A stretch of 64,000 nt of DNA from Nymphaea colorata (GCF_008831285.2 NC_045138.2:10242571-10306570); one strand, 5' to 3'; numbered from the stretch's first letter, positions 9,767 through 22,080 are shown. Translations and numbers: made by a program. The notes: generated from the sequence alone by a model not told the origin.

Positions 9767-12250
9767 ATGCTCACAATTAATATACATGTACACATAAGAA
9801 AACATATGAATGAACTCAATCAATGGTTCAAGATACCTATACCATCCCTAATATTCTATCTTTAGTTTGATATATCACTTGCAAGTGGTATTCTTAGTTA
9901 GTAATGGGTAGTGATGATTAATTCCGTTAAAGAATGAGCTTTTCTTTGCATTGATTCATCATTCACATGGAAACCTTATAATTATTAGATAAATTTGTTG
10001 AAAGCTGTTTGTAGGACTGCATGTGTCTTTATTAGTTTGTGCAGTGCATGCTATCGTAGGTGCCTGCTCCCAGTTTGTTCTCTTCTTTCTTTTGTCACGA
10101 ATCAATGTGGTCGGCAAAAGTGCCAGATTGTGCAATCCCCCAATTCTCAAGGACTTCATGGGCTTTGTTGAAGGCATAACTTGTATCCATGCGCTTTATA
10201 TAAGCATGGAGTTCACTCCCAGCAATATAGCCATCCTTGCCCTCTCACGTAGAGCAATGGATCTGTAATTGTGATTAGGAAAGGTCAACATATTTGTCAC
10301 TTTTTAGGATATAAATAATTTCATTTTGTTTTTATGCCGGATATGAATTTTCAATTCTATGATGGACTGAATCCTAAAATTTACTATAAAGTATAAACAT
10401 ATGGTCGTGGTTCCTGTAGCTGTACGTAATTGTAATTGGTTTCTCTTCTTCGTCGTCATAAAGAAGTTGCATCTTTTGATGTAAAGTCTTTGGAATATGC
10501 TGTTCCAAGTCTTTAGAATGAATTTTCAGACATGCTTTCCCATGCAAATTATTTGTTTTTTGTCAATGTTCAGCAGGAACAGATTTGCATTGTTCAAAAG
10601 TTTCAAAACATGACAGGCTAAAGTTAACATTAATTTATTTTGCATGGCAGATTCCTGTTCTCAACATACTATAGAAAGAAGTAGCCATCATGCAGTGATG
10701 ATCATGTTCCCCTTGTAACATGGAACCTGAATTTGATAAAATAGATAATTTATTCTTGGAGACTTCATCAAATTATCTTATCTTCGAAAGCAATCCAATG
10801 CAATCTTGCAAATGATTTTATCAGGAGATTTGGTTTTCCTCGCACACTGTTGGTGACAAATAATGAAGATTCCTTTAAGTGGTGGACAACATATAAATTG
10901 GAAAATCTGATTTTGAATACTCTATCAAGGAGGTCCATATCCCAGCATCGGGGCCAAGTTTTTGTGAGAATCTGAGCTTGTTGAGAGCTCTTAATCATTG
11001 CATGCCTAAGTTTGTTACTGATGTTCATATCTTATATATGGCATAGCCTATTTTTTGTTGTTCTCTGTTGCAAGAGGTGATTGTGTTTGTTGAATATGGA
11101 AAAGCAACGATTGTCATAAAATTTTCGTCTACAAGGCAGTGATATTATGCAATTAGCATGTTTTGTGATTAGTACTTGATACTTATCATAATTAAACTAA
11201 TTTCATCCTTTTCCTCATGGCACTGATTAGGTGGCAAGTCTAGTTCATGATTTTGGTGTGTGTTGATATTATAATGGTCATTACAGGTTTTATTGTTGCT
11301 GAGCTAATGATTCTGCTCCTGTGCATGTAAAATGCCAAAAGTTTTGTAGTTTCTTTTTCAAAGTGTTCGCTGGGGGATTTACAAGCAAGCTTAATGTGTG
11401 TTGCTTGTAGAAAATAATGCAAGTTCTAGCTATCTGGCTGTTAAGTCCATCAGGAAAATGATATCTGTGGATAAATCTCTGCAGAGTATCGTGATCTTTA
11501 TGACAAAGATCTGCAGGTTATTTTGATCTTTTCAGAAAACATCAGTGTATTAAAGCTTATTCTGAGCTGGTACTGGTAGAATAAGCAAGCTTCCACGTAC
11601 ACTCACTCCTGTATTGTTTGTACATTAATCCGTGGGTTTTTTCTTCACAAATGCTGTTTACAAGTAAAAGAAGATGCTAACTTGGTAAGTGATCCATCAT
11701 CCAAGATGAAAGCTGTTCGGTTCATGATTCATGAAAATTGTGTTGCTTCATACTGTTAATTATAACGGTCAGTGCTTGTTCAATGTAGAAGCAGGCAATG
11801 TTTCCTCTAGAAATTCAGAAACCTAAAGCAGAATTTTGAAGCTGCTAGAACTGCCATTACTTTTAAAATATAGCATTTGAATATAAACATCGGTAGGAGA
11901 AGCTGATGAAGGAATCTGTTTTCCAGAAAACTTGTTATGCTTTTAGGCAAACAAGGGACCGCACTTTAAGGTGGGTGGTGATGCTTTTTCTACCTTTGTA
12001 TTGCACATGCAGCCTTGAGAAAACAGAAAATATGGAACAATAGTGTGTTCCGACAAACAAAGAAAAGTTCACCTCAAAGTGGATGTTCAAGTAAGGATAG
12101 TGGAAGTAATTGCAGCTGTCACATGAGCAGTCGTGAATTTTAACTGTTGTGAGGGTCACTCTGGCACAGGTCGGCGACCTCGGGACTAAGGACCATAGCT
12201 TTAACTGTTGTGAGGGTCACTCTGAAGCATAAGTTATCGTTTACCAATTT
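9767..12250. other. Unassigned region
   Basis: About 2.5 kb with only short reading frames (for example 10023-10268 plus and 10768-11028 minus) that I do not recognise. No LTR, TIR pair or splice-supported coding chain was found. It may be old decayed sequence or intergenic DNA. Confidence 0.3.
12139..12224 (+). repeat. Exact 25-bp direct repeat
   Basis: TTTAACTGTTGTGAGGGTCA plus CTCTG occurs at 12139-12163 and again at 12200-12224 with 36 bp between. Too long to be a normal target duplication; more likely a local duplication. Confidence 0.8.
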
Positions 12251-12545
12251 TAAATAGTGAGACTTTTTCGGGTATAATACGGTAAAATTGAAATTTTGAG
12301 AAAATTTTGGCATTAGAAAGATGAAAACATCGTACACAAATTGCAAAAGTAAAATGTAGAAATAAAAATGTGAAAAAATGGAAAATTTTGTATTTTTCCC
12401 ATTTATTGGCATTTTCTTTGGTTTCGATGTCTTATTCAAAAGAACAGTTTTTATTTTTCGGTTGACTTATTTTTTATATATAAGACGATCATTTTTCTGA
12501 AAAATACGTGACAAAAAGACGGGTTTTGAAAGTTCCTCGTTTTTG
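12251..12545. repeat. AT-rich segment related to the 1139-1471 element
   Basis: It contains GGGTATAATACGGTAAAATTG (compare GGGTATAATACGGCAAAGTTG near 1187) followed by a similarly AT-rich stretch, and ends near a GTGACAAAAAGACG motif. No clean inverted ends could be set, so it is probably a degraded relative. Confidence 0.4.
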
Positions 12546-13234
12546 AGATTTTCCTTTTTCTTCTTACCACTTGTGAGGGCTGGTTTAAGATGTACCTATT
12601 ACTGGGGCTCTGGTGTTTTTTCGTGTCGATTGGTTTTAAAAAAGCTCATTCCGGTAGAGCATTGGCCTGGCACCATCCAGACCACCACACTGTCAACGAA
12701 GATAAGTACGTTTGACCTCTGTTACCCCTCCCATTTGGCCTTCACTAATTAGATTTTAGTTGGTTGAAATGAGATCAACCTTTTTTTCTAGTTGTTTAAT
12801 AAAAAAATTTGGCCTCGTTAAACAACCAAAAAAGGGAGTTGACAGAAGCAGAAAATCATTTTTTGAACTGTAAAATGTAAATAAACGTAGTAAGAAAATA
12901 TTATTCAACAAGGGAATCTGTGGCTTTGATTGAATATTTGAATGATCCATGGATCCTTTATGTAACAGTGTAAGGGCCAAAGTGGATATACATGACAATT
13001 TAAACAAACAAATCAAGATTTATTTTCATGGAGCAACATGTTGCATATTCCTTCTTCACCATGTTAAACAACAAAAGCAAGGATTAATGGCAGATGAACT
13101 TTATTTTTGACAAAATTCATCGGTAAGGTTGATATCAGATTCCATAACATGAAAAATGAGCATTTTATTTTAAGGCTTATCAAGTTATGAGGTCCAACAT
13201 GAATTTCATACATGAAAAGTGCTCAGATTGAAGA
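12546..13234. other. Unassigned region before the LINE
   Basis: No recognisable protein. A tRNA-like D-arm sequence near 12640 is discussed among rejected items. The LINE similarity begins only at about 13235. Confidence 0.25.
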
Positions 13235-14617
13235 TTTTTGACCAAGTCTTTTGTGCAATAGCGTCTATAAGATAATCTCCAAACTTAAGATCAGGAGAAT
13301 GAGAGATATCTTAGGTAGGATTATTGATGCTAGTCAAGGAGCTTTTCTCCTTGGTAGGACTATCCATGATCAGTTTGTCTTAGCATAAGACATGGTTAAC
13401 TGGTTTAACCGGAATGAGAAGGAGGTGGCATGTCTCAAGCTTGACTTGTCTAAAGCCTACAAGATGACTCATGGTCAGTCCTCAAGAGTAGCTTGAGAGA
13501 CATGGGGTCCCATGACAGCTGGATTCAAAGGAGAATGGTTCGTATGCAGACTGCAGGCTTTTTTACAATGATATTAATGGTATGAAAAGTGACTTTTTTT
13601 TAGGCCAAAAGAGATAGTCAGGGTGATTCCTTGTCCCCTTACTTATTCCTAATTGTGATGTAATCCATTGCCTGGCGGTTCAAACGTTTGGTTAATAGTA
13701 GGGGTGAACAACGAGTCAAGCTACTCGAGCTCGACTCTTTAAAGCTCAGCTCGTGAATGAGTTCGAGCCGAGTCATTTGCTTAACGAGTCGAGCTTGAGT
13801 TCATGAGTTGACTCGTTCAAATAATCAAGTTGAGTTCGAGCTCAACACATAACTGCCGAGTCGAGCTCAAGCTTTAATCGAGTTTGTCAAGCGTTAATCA
13901 AATCGATATATTCAAACGAGTTTACGAGTTTATCGAAACTTAATCAAGTCAAGATCGAGCTCCACAAGTAACTGTTGAGTCGAGCTCCAGCTGCTTCTGT
14001 CGAGCTCCAGCTGCTTCTGTCGAGCTATTCTCAAGCTTGAGCCGAGTCAAGCTCAAGGTTTCATTAGTCGAGTCGAGTTTGAGCTGATTGACCTCGGGCT
14101 TAACTCAGCTTGTGTTCACCCCTAGTTCATAGTGAGCTATAGGAGTTCCTCACGGGTCCCATAAGAGCAATTTTAAGGGAATTCTTTTGATTACCGATAT
14201 GTTCTTATCTTTATTTGTGCCAAAAGTGGGTATATGTATAAGATTCAAAACTTCTTGGAGGAAGTGAAGATACCCTCGGACCTACTAATCAACAAAGATA
14301 AATCTGAATTGTTGGGTATTAACCTAACTAAAGGCAGGAGATGCTAGTTGGCAGCGTGTCTAGGATGGAGTATCAATAGTTTCCTAACAAGCTCTTTGGG
14401 TCATCCTCTAACCAATGGATGATTATCAGAAAACATGTGCAGCCCGTTGATAGAGTGTATGGAAAGGAAATTAGCTGGCTGGAAAGCGAACCTCCTCTCC
14501 TATGGATTGTTTAATCAAGTATAATCTTGCTTCTGGTAACTATATGAAAGCCTATAAGTTGCTCAAGTCTATTATCTCTAAAATGGAAAGACTTATGTGC
14601 AACTTCTTGTGAAATGG
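13235..14617 (+). pseudogene. LINE (L1-type) reverse transcriptase, 5' part
   Basis: The decayed frame reads LCNSVYKIISKL, then ASQGAFLLGRTIHDQFVLA and CLKLDLSKAY, the standard plant L1-type RT blocks, and further on DSLSPYLFLIVM and INKDKSELL. It has stops and shifts throughout. It is split by a hAT MITE at 13699-14124 and by the large copia at 14618; the protein similarity resumes without loss at 26475, so the two parts were one element. Confidence 0.8.
13699..14124 (+). mobile_element. hAT MITE with TAGGGGTGAAC ends
   Basis: 426 bp starting TAGGGGTGAAC and ending GTTCACCCCTA. The flanks GTTAATAG (13691-13698) and GTTCATAG (14125-14132) match 7 of 8, as expected for an aged hAT duplication. 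The interior is made of CGAGCTCGA-type palindromic words and has no ORF. Both termini match those of the hAT at 15091-20118. It interrupts the LINE RT. Confidence 0.85.
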
Positions 14618-15074
14618 TGTTGAATAGTGGCCACAAGCCCTATCCATATCTCTCGTAACTATGAAGGGGCCCACTCGCAATTACGAGATAATCTTTACAA
14701 AAGTTTTTCGAACTAAAGATCTTCTTTAAAACAAATTTTGGTTTTACACTATCAATTCCTGAAATATCTCACTGTCCCTAACCGCACGTTGGGAATACAA
14801 GAAAACCTATGATGCTGGTTATAAAAGCCCAACAATACTCTAAAATTAGGATAATCAAGATCTTACCCTTGATCGAGCCTCATAGAAGCAAACCTGGTTA
14901 TCACCCTACTTCTGTCTCAGTTTCTCTTCTTCTTTTTCCCATTTCAGCTGCAGCTGCTACCTATTGTTTTGGTGCTTCTACTACTTGTGCACTCATCATG
15001 GAGACTCTATTGGTGAACTTGGCGTGAAATGCATAATTGATGAAAGGCACCATTCCGCTGTACAAACTCCAACA
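14618..15074 (+). repeat. 5' LTR of the large copia
   Basis: 457 bp; aligns along its whole length with 26014-26469 with scattered substitutions and small indels, roughly 8-10% by eye. Contains a GGTTATAAAAGCCC promoter-like TATA region in both copies. Confidence 0.9.
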
Positions 15075-15240
15075 GTGGTATCAGATCCAAGGATACCACT
15101 CGAGCTACTCGAGCTCGACTCGTAAGTAAGTTCGAGCTGCATGATGTGTTGAATGAGTCGAGCTCGAGCTCACAAATTGACTCGTTCAACTAATCGAGTC
15201 GAGTTCACTCGACTGGAACCGTTACAGCTCGACTCGGCTC

Positions 15241-15864
15241 AAATGTGTAAATACCGGTTTTGAAAAACTGGTTTCCAAAAGCGTCTCAGTCAGAAACCCT
15301 CTTTTTAGTTTTAGGTTTTTGCTTTCCTTTTTGTTCTCTCTCTCTCTCCCGTCTCTCCTCGTCTCGAAACTTCTCCTTCTCTTTGTCTCTAGTTTTGAAA
15401 CTTTTTCCCCCATTGCAACCCTAACCTTAACTCGTAGATCTTCCGCCCGTGGGCCGCTTCAGCCTTCAAGGTCAGCCAGCAGCTCCGCTTCGGCCTTCTC
15501 CCTTCAGCTTTCAGCCCAAGGTTCCTACCTGTGCCTGCTGCAAAGGGGGCAAGTTTCCTTGATATTTCAGTCCTTTCTTTTTTTCCCGTGCTTTGTTGGA
15601 AGATAGGAGGTTGCCATCTTGTTAGATATTTCTTGCTCGCTTTTGTGTTTCTGTTTTTTATAGTATTCTGGTTTTCCCCTAGCAAATCATTGTGTATTGT
15701 TGGTACTCGGTACTTATGTTTGGTGATCCCTTTTTTGTATATTTTCTCATAGTAAGGATCCCCTCATTTTCCTGAAAAATGGAGAATGGTTCCGGCATGA
15801 AAATCCATGTTATCCCCAACTAAATAAACAAGAGATGCTCTCATTCCCACCTGTATACGTTTTA
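15241..15864 (+). other. Leader-like part of the hAT element
   Basis: CT-rich stretch (TCTCTCTCTC near 15336) followed by a GC-richer segment with a 95-aa open frame (15319-15606) of low-complexity Ser/Leu composition. It looks like the 5' UTR and first exon of a transposon gene, but no BED zinc finger was found. Confidence 0.3.
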
Positions 15865-16275
15865 TTACTTTGGGGCAAATACTGCCTGAGCTGACATGAT
15901 TATGCCCACAATAACTCCAAACAACCCAAGAGCACTACCAAAGATTTCAATCACCAATATCTTCACAAACAGTGATGAATTTTGAGCATCAGCCAGTGCA
16001 CAACTGCTGCCGATTATTCCCACACAGACCCTGTTGCAAAAGAAGTATTCAACTATCTGAGGTGCCTGAAGACCTAATGAATCTCTCGAGCAAGAAGAGA
16101 AATACATACCCACAAACCAAGTTGGCAAAACCAACAATGATGCCAGAAGCAAAGATGGCATATCCGACTCTGAGTGAATCAGGGGAATATATTTTTGATG
16201 GTGGGACGCTCTCTAGTTTTGTTCAGAGAATGTTTGCCACTATAACACCATAAATGGTGATAGCTTCACAAAAAA
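15865..16275 (-). pseudogene. Captured fragment of V-ATPase proteolipid subunit c''
   Basis: On the minus strand, an upstream exon (about 16275-16110) gives GVIVANIL, a stop, then [12 protein letters not shown] and [20 protein letters not shown] 79-bp intron (16109-16031, GTATGT...CAG) is followed by an exon (16030-15865) with [40 protein letters not shown], the end of the last membrane helix and a TAA. These are the final two transmembrane helices of the c''-type membrane ring subunit that moves protons in the vacuolar ATPase, including the conserved Glu in [10 protein letters not shown]. The N-terminal half is absent and a stop lies in the upstream exon. The retained intron means the fragment was taken up as genomic DNA, not as cDNA. 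Confidence 0.85.
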
Positions 16276-16395
16276 ATTACACTAAAAAAGATTATGACAA
16301 AACAAAGTCATATGTAAGAATTCATAGTTAATGAAATACGTGTCGTAAGTAACTTTAATGAGAAGGCACAAATGTTTGACACATTTTGCTAACAA

Positions 16396-18115
16396 AAAAA
16401 AAAAAAAGATTTTAAGTTTTAAATCCGGAAATACTTCAGATGTCACGAAGAAGCTTATGGAAATAGGTCCCAACATCGATGCTTAATCAATAAGAGAGAT
16501 AATTGTAAAATTAGTGGCAACCGGAGAACATCCTTTTTCTATAGTGGATAATTGTTGGTTTAGGTTCCTTCTTAGGCTTGGTTTTCCTAATTGGGTGCCA
16601 GTTTTAAGAATGACAGTTAGGAGAGATGTCATTAAATTATATGAGGATGAAAAGAAGAAATTGAAAAAAGTCTTGAAGGGTGTTGATAAGATTGCTTTGA
16701 CTACAGATACGTGGACATCAAACCAACAACTTGGATATATGGCATTAACAACACATTTCATTGATAAAGAGTGGAATATGCAACAATGTATCATCAACTT
16801 TACCGAAGTTGAGCCACCTCATACTGGGTTAGTTTTAGCAAATGTAATTGCTAAGCATCTTGCAGATTGAAAGATTAAAAAGAAAATAATATCTATTACA
16901 GTCGACCATACTTCAACAAATGATGTTCTTGTCAGAAAATTAAAAGAGAACATGGAAAAAAGCTGCATCAACTTGTATTATGGAGGTAAATTTTTTCATG
17001 TGGTGCACATATTTTGAATCTAATGGTACAAGATAGGTTGAGTGCCATGAAAGATGCAATAAAATATATCAAAGTTTCACCTTCAAGATTCCATGGTTTT
17101 GCTGTAGCTAGAGAGTTGAAAATTTCAACGACAAAGAAGTTAGTGTTAGATGTACCAACTCGATGGAATTCAACATATTTTATATTGGAAACAACTCTTG
17201 CATATAAAGATACTTTTGCAAGATACAACATGGAAGACCCAGACTTGATATGGTTGCTTGGACCTAAGGATTGGGAAAAAATAGTAGTGATATGTGATTT
17301 TCTTCAAGTTTTCTACTATGTCTCCACCTTATTTTTTGGGTCATCTTATGCAACAACAAACTTGTATTTTCTTGAAATTTGGAGAGTTCAAGAAATATTG
17401 CAGGAAAATGTTGAAAATAAAAGTGGATTTATGAAGGCAATGACAATGAAAATAAAGGAGAAATTTGATAAATATTAGAAATCCTGTAACTTGGTAATGA
17501 TTATTGCATCTATATTAGATCCACGCTTAAAACTCACATTATAAGAATTTGTTTTTTCAAAAATTTACCAGTCAAGATAAGAAAAGGAAGAACAAATGGA
17601 AACGACAAAACAATCTTTACAAGATATTCATGAAACTTACATCCAAAGAAATGAAGTGGATGCTAATATTTCTACCATATCAACTAATGTCTCCAGTATT
17701 CAAGGTCGAGAGAGTCGAGACACACCACGCGGTGGAAGAAAGCTATTTTTTAAGTTCTTAGGTAAAGTTGAGAATGTTGTTTTTCAGGTCACCAAATCCA
17801 AGATAGACACATATTTGGATGATGAATTGATTAAACATGATGATAATGGTGATGAAGATTCTTTCAATATTTTGCAATGGTGGAAAGATAAAGAATCCAA
17901 GTATCGAATCTTTTTACAAATGGCACATGATCTGTTGTCTATTCCAATATCTTCTGTTGCTTCAAAAAACTCTTTTAGTACATGAGGTTGAATTCTTAAT
18001 GATAGTCATAGTTCATTGATACCAAAAATAGTTGAAGCTTCGGTTTGTTTAGGTACTTGGGTAAAGAATGATCCAATGCATGAAGTATTAACAAAAGTAA
18101 GTATGTTTTGAAGAA
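16396..18115 (+). pseudogene. hAT transposase remnant
   Basis: Open pieces 16514-16870, 17014-17478 and 17596-17985 lie in order. They show TTDTWTSNQQLGYMALTTHF (catalytic-core start), FTEVEPPHTG, a TVDHTSTNDV block, VPTRWNSTYFIL, then a SILDPRLKL block and a C-terminal dimerisation block (WWKDKESKYRIFLQMAHDLL...IPISSVASKNSFST). This is the RICESLEEPER/Ac-type hAT order. The N-terminal BED finger is missing, where the V-ATPase fragment now lies, and in-frame stops (for example about 16867 and 17476) break it. It probably moved the element before decay. Confidence 0.85.
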
Positions 18116-19814
18116 ATTGTATTCATTAAATATTTTATGAATCATTTGTTAACTGACTATATATATTTCTTTTAGGATGAGGAATCAAGTGAATATGTAT
18201 CATTAGAATGATCCAAGTTGCCTCTTGGTAATGCTTGTTTTTTCTCGTTCTTTTGCTTTCTTCTTTTCTTGATCTAATGTGATTCTAGTGTCTGTTTGTG
18301 TTGCCTTTTGCAGGTTTTCTGCTTTGATGTCCAATGTTCATGAATCATGATTGTGTGAAGAGCTTCTATATAAAGTGAGTATGTGAATTCGAGATAGTGA
18401 TACAGTTTCTTAACTTTCCTTCACCTCTTAAAGAATGTTCTTGCTACACCTTTTGCTTCTTGGTGCCTTTTTTTTCATTATTTTCAGTGTTTATGACCAC
18501 TGTGCACTTAAAAAGTCATTTTTTAGATTTGACAATAATGTGACATAGTCCTTTTTCTATGTTATTCAGGAGCTTGCTGTTATTGTGGCTAGAGGAAGGA
18601 ATAGTTCATTTTCATGTTTTGGTTCCTTGAGAGGAGAGAGGGTTCTCAAAACATAGTTGTTGTTGCAATTTAATCATGTTAAGTTATTTATAAATGTCTG
18701 GATGACTTGTTCATGTTGATTATTGTGGCCAGAGGAAGGGATGGTTCATTTTCATGTTTTGCTTCATTTTTTTGCCTTTTCAATTGGGCATTAGAAAGAA
18801 AAGAAATAAGTAAGATCAATTGTTTGTACCTTTGTTCACATATTTTTACATATTTCTGAACAAGCTAATTATGTAGAAGTGCCATTCATTTGGAATGAAT
18901 TTGATAAAACTGCATAACCAAAGTCATATGTTGACAGCACTGTTAGCTTCATCAATTGTTTCTTGTCCATGGTAACAGGAATCTCTTCTTACAGTTACAA
19001 GTACTTGTCATTGATGCTGCTGCACCTTGTCCATGGTAATAAACGTTGATTCTAACAATTATTTATAATTTTAAGCAGAAAATTTAGATGTAAAATGATA
19101 AAAACGAGTATTCTAACATAACATTATTTATGGAGAGGTAGAACAGAGGAAATGCTTGTGATTTGCATTACACTTTGTTGGCATTTCTTGTTTTTTTATC
19201 AAATTTCATTGTTCAATTGGAGTTTGAAGGTGACGAAATATGTTCCTAAGGCAGCATAATGGTAGCATATCTTATTCATGACAGACGACGTTGATTCTGA
19301 TATGCTCTAGCACTTGAACACACTAATCAGGGAGTATATATTGATAATCATTGTGTCCTCTTGGTAGGATTGAGTTGAAAGAAAAGGACATTGAATTTGT
19401 TATCCTGATAGTCAATGATTCAGTCGGTCTAACTATTCTATGTTCATTCATTGAAGTACCAATTATTTCATTCTGAAAGTTTGCTTGGATATTTAGTTAA
19501 CAGTCTCAGTAATCCCTCAGGCAGCTATTTGTTTAGTCTTTGTCTAATAGTGATCAGACACTGCCGCCTGTTGGTTTGGTTTGGCACCATGGTGCGGACC
19601 TAAGATTGGATGTTGGCTTTGATAATTGTTAGAACTTGCAGCTCTGGCAAATGCACAACAACCAGGTTTGGGTTCTCAGAAATGTGAAACAAATCTGACC
19701 TTATGGGGAGATGAATTTTATAGTAGACATTGAAAACCCAAATTCTATTTATTCAAATTTGCAAAGAGTGAACTCCTCAAATACAACCTTTTTTTTTTCT
19801 CTCGCCTTGACAGA
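18116..19814. other. Non-coding 3' part of the hAT element
   Basis: AT-rich, no recognised coding sequence. Two related lines (TTGTGGCTAGAGGAAGGAAT near 18583 and TTGTGGCCAGAGGAAGGGAT near 18723, each followed by GGTTCATTTTCATG-like sequence) point to a local duplication. Confidence 0.35.
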
Positions 19815-19922
19815 TTCATAACGAGCCAATCGAGCCTTAATCGAGCTCGATTCGTAACGAGTTAATCGAGCCTTAATCGAGCTCGATTCGTAACAAGTTA
19901 ATCGAGCCTTAGTTGAGCTCGA
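19815..19922 (+). repeat. Three tandem 36-bp repeats in the hAT 3' terminus
   Basis: Units begin at 19815, 19851 and 19887 and read TTCGTAACGAGTTAATCGAG then CCTTAATCGAGCTCGA, with a few changes. Such subterminal arrays are usual transposase-binding regions of hATs; that role is inferred. Confidence 0.8.
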
Positions 19923-20118
19923 GCTCAACAGGTAAGGATGAGTATCAAACGAGTTTGTCGAGCTTAATCGAGTCGAGCTCGAGCTCAAGACGTAAATATC
20001 AAGTCGAGTTCGAGCTAGTGTAGTCGAGCTCGAGTTGAGTTGAGCTTGAGGTCTTATTTAGTCGAGCCGAGCTTGAGCTGACTGAACTCGGGCTCAACTC
20101 GGCTCGTGTTCACCCCTA

Positions 20119-21438
20119 GATATCAATATGGTTTGAAACAAGTAATTAAATTTCAGATGATGAAACTTACTAGCATGCTAGAATTATATAAATCTATACA
20201 TCAATAGAAAGCTATCGTGAATGCCTGAGCATGCTAGATGATATAACTTGCAGTATATTAGAAAATATTATATTCAAGTAGTTCTAGTTAAAATAGAGGA
20301 ACTCAGTGTTGAAAAGAGAACTTCTGCTCAAAATAATGCTATCTTTTTTTTTGTGGTCTACAAACATTAATAAACGATAAGAAGAAGGATACAATGAAGG
20401 GAAGCACACACAAAACAAAATTTAGATTAGATGTTCAACAAACCTGAGTGGTCACCGCTGTCTCTTTTTCGGCAACTGGTACGGAAGTTGTTGTTCCTCT
20501 TTCCGACAGACGTGCAGGTAGGTGACCAAACTCAAGTTTTGTCTCTCGAGAGAAGGGGATTTCAGCTCCTCTCAAGGGTTTCTGGTCTAAGGCATCGTAG
20601 ACCAGAAACCCTCCTCTCCCCAACAACAGTTGTGGCTTCCGGCATACCCGATATAGCCCTCTGTCACTACCCTTCAGATCTGGCCGCCCTCTATCATTGA
20701 TACGATGAAACAAAGCACCGACCAAAGTTCAACCGCTGCTCCCTCCGCCGCATTGCATCCAGGTCGATGACACTAGCCGGAAACAAAGTTACTGGCTCGC
20801 CGACCACAGCTCCTATTTCCTCCTTGCGACAACCCAAACTCCAACAGAGAGGGTTCCAGAGTTATTGTTGCTCCGTGCCAGAGTTATTGTTGCTCGTTGG
20901 CCCCAGTTCTGGCCATCTTCTTCTTAGCAACGAAGGTTCGAGAGAAGAGAGAAACAATGGACGAAGCCCTAGCATAGAGGTTTCATGAGAAGAGAGAGAA
21001 GATCGAACAAAAAAAATAAAGAAAAAACTCCAGTTGAACAAATTTATAGCCTTAAATTAAAAATAACAGTTTCAGTCAACCCCTTTCACAATTTTTTCAA
21101 AAACGTTGTCGCATTTAACAAAAATTAATGCCACAATGTTTTTGCTATTTTTTTCCAGAAAGAGGCTTAGTTAAATTTATTTAAAACAAAAATTTATTCA
21201 AAATTGCATGGAGATACCCTCAGAGTTGTTAAAATTATTAAAAAAGGGTCTCAAAAAATAAAGAAGGAAAATCTTGATATAAAATTTCAAATTGAGGTCT
21301 CCTTGCTGCTAAATGATATTTTAGGATATTGTAGAGTATTCCTGACTTGATATGAATTTTTTTTATGCTGCACATACTATAATGGTGGATTGATTTCTTC
21401 TTGTTACTCCTTGCCATTAAAAATTCAAAAACTTAAAA
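20119..21438 (+). other. Remaining leader of the large copia, with an unassigned GC-rich segment
   Basis: Between the hAT end and the copia gag start. A GC-richer segment (about 20430-21000) has only short open frames on both strands and a short duplication (CCAGAGTTATTGTTGCTC at about 20862 and 20880). It may be another insertion, but no ends were found. Confidence 0.35.
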
Positions 21439-22080
21439 ATGACTTCTAGAGTAGAAGCTTTAGAATTGGCCAAGACTGAAAAACTCAATGGGACCAACTT
21501 TCATATATCGAAATGAGGATTATGTGGACCTTGACACTTGAGAGGTTAATTCATGCCATTAACAAACCATTTCCGACCTTAGGAGACAAGTTCATAGATG
21601 AGGACAGGAAAACATATGATGCTTTTGAAACTGATGACTTGATTGCTAAAACCATTATGTTAGCATTCATGGAAGATGACCTCATCATGGTATTTGAGGA
21701 CTATCCAATAGCTAAGGAGATGTTTGATGCTATCTCCTCGAAGTATAATACCACTATTACAATGCATGCTCAGCTACTCCTAGAGCAGTATAATTCAAAC
21801 AAAATGAATGAGTCAGATAGAGTAGTTGATCATGTTAATAAGATGTTGGTCATGGCTAGAAACCTAGCTGTATTAGAAAATGTGATTTCAGATAACATGC
21901 AGATTTGTGCAATCCTAAATAGTCTAACCCCTTCTTGGGACATGGCTGTCACTGCCCTGAACCTTCAATTTGATACTTTGACTCTATAAAAGCTCCATAT
22001 TCAACTAGCTGTTCAAGAAGAACACCTGACTAAGAGAAAGAATGCAGAATTTATGACAGTCTAGGATAAACATGTTAGTA
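21439..22080 (+). pseudogene. Copia gag remnant
   Basis: The frame from ATG 21439 (MTSRVEALELAKTEKLNGTN) hits a stop, then continues in a shifted frame as the 158-aa piece 21513-21989. That piece holds the UBN2/gag core (AYDAFETDD-like block, MFDAISSKYN, HAQLLLEQYNSNKM, ILNSLTPSWDMAVTAL). Later frames to about 22330 are broken and show no clear CCHC knuckle. Confidence 0.75.

Larger units (their letters stand above)
15091..20118 (+). mobile_element. Decayed hAT transposon with transposase, same termini as the MITE
   Basis: The left part (15100-15240) follows the left end of the 13699 MITE (CTACTCGAGCTCGACTC, ACTCGTTCAA), although the outermost bases are lost. The right end CGTGTTCACCCCTA at 20118 is the same as the MITE end. 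Possible duplication: GATCCAA (15084-15090) versus GATATCAA (20119-20126), imperfect. Inside lie a promoter-like CT-rich leader, a V-ATPase c'' fragment on the minus strand and a broken hAT transposase on the plus strand. It sits in the copia leader just after the PBS. Confidence 0.7.

Noticed and set aside
12630-12690. tRNA-like D-arm (AGCTCATTCCGGTAGAGCATT)
   Set aside because: There is no acceptor stem pairing, no clear anticodon arm and no TTCGAATC-type T-loop downstream, so it is not a tRNA gene and not a clear SINE head.
15865-16275. Functional V-ATPase gene
   Set aside because: Only the C-terminal part is present, with a stop in the upstream exon, and it lies inside a transposon.
19815-19922. 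Regularly spaced 36-bp repeats resembling a CRISPR array
   Set aside because: The units adjoin without unique spacers and lie at the end of a hAT transposon in a plant genome.
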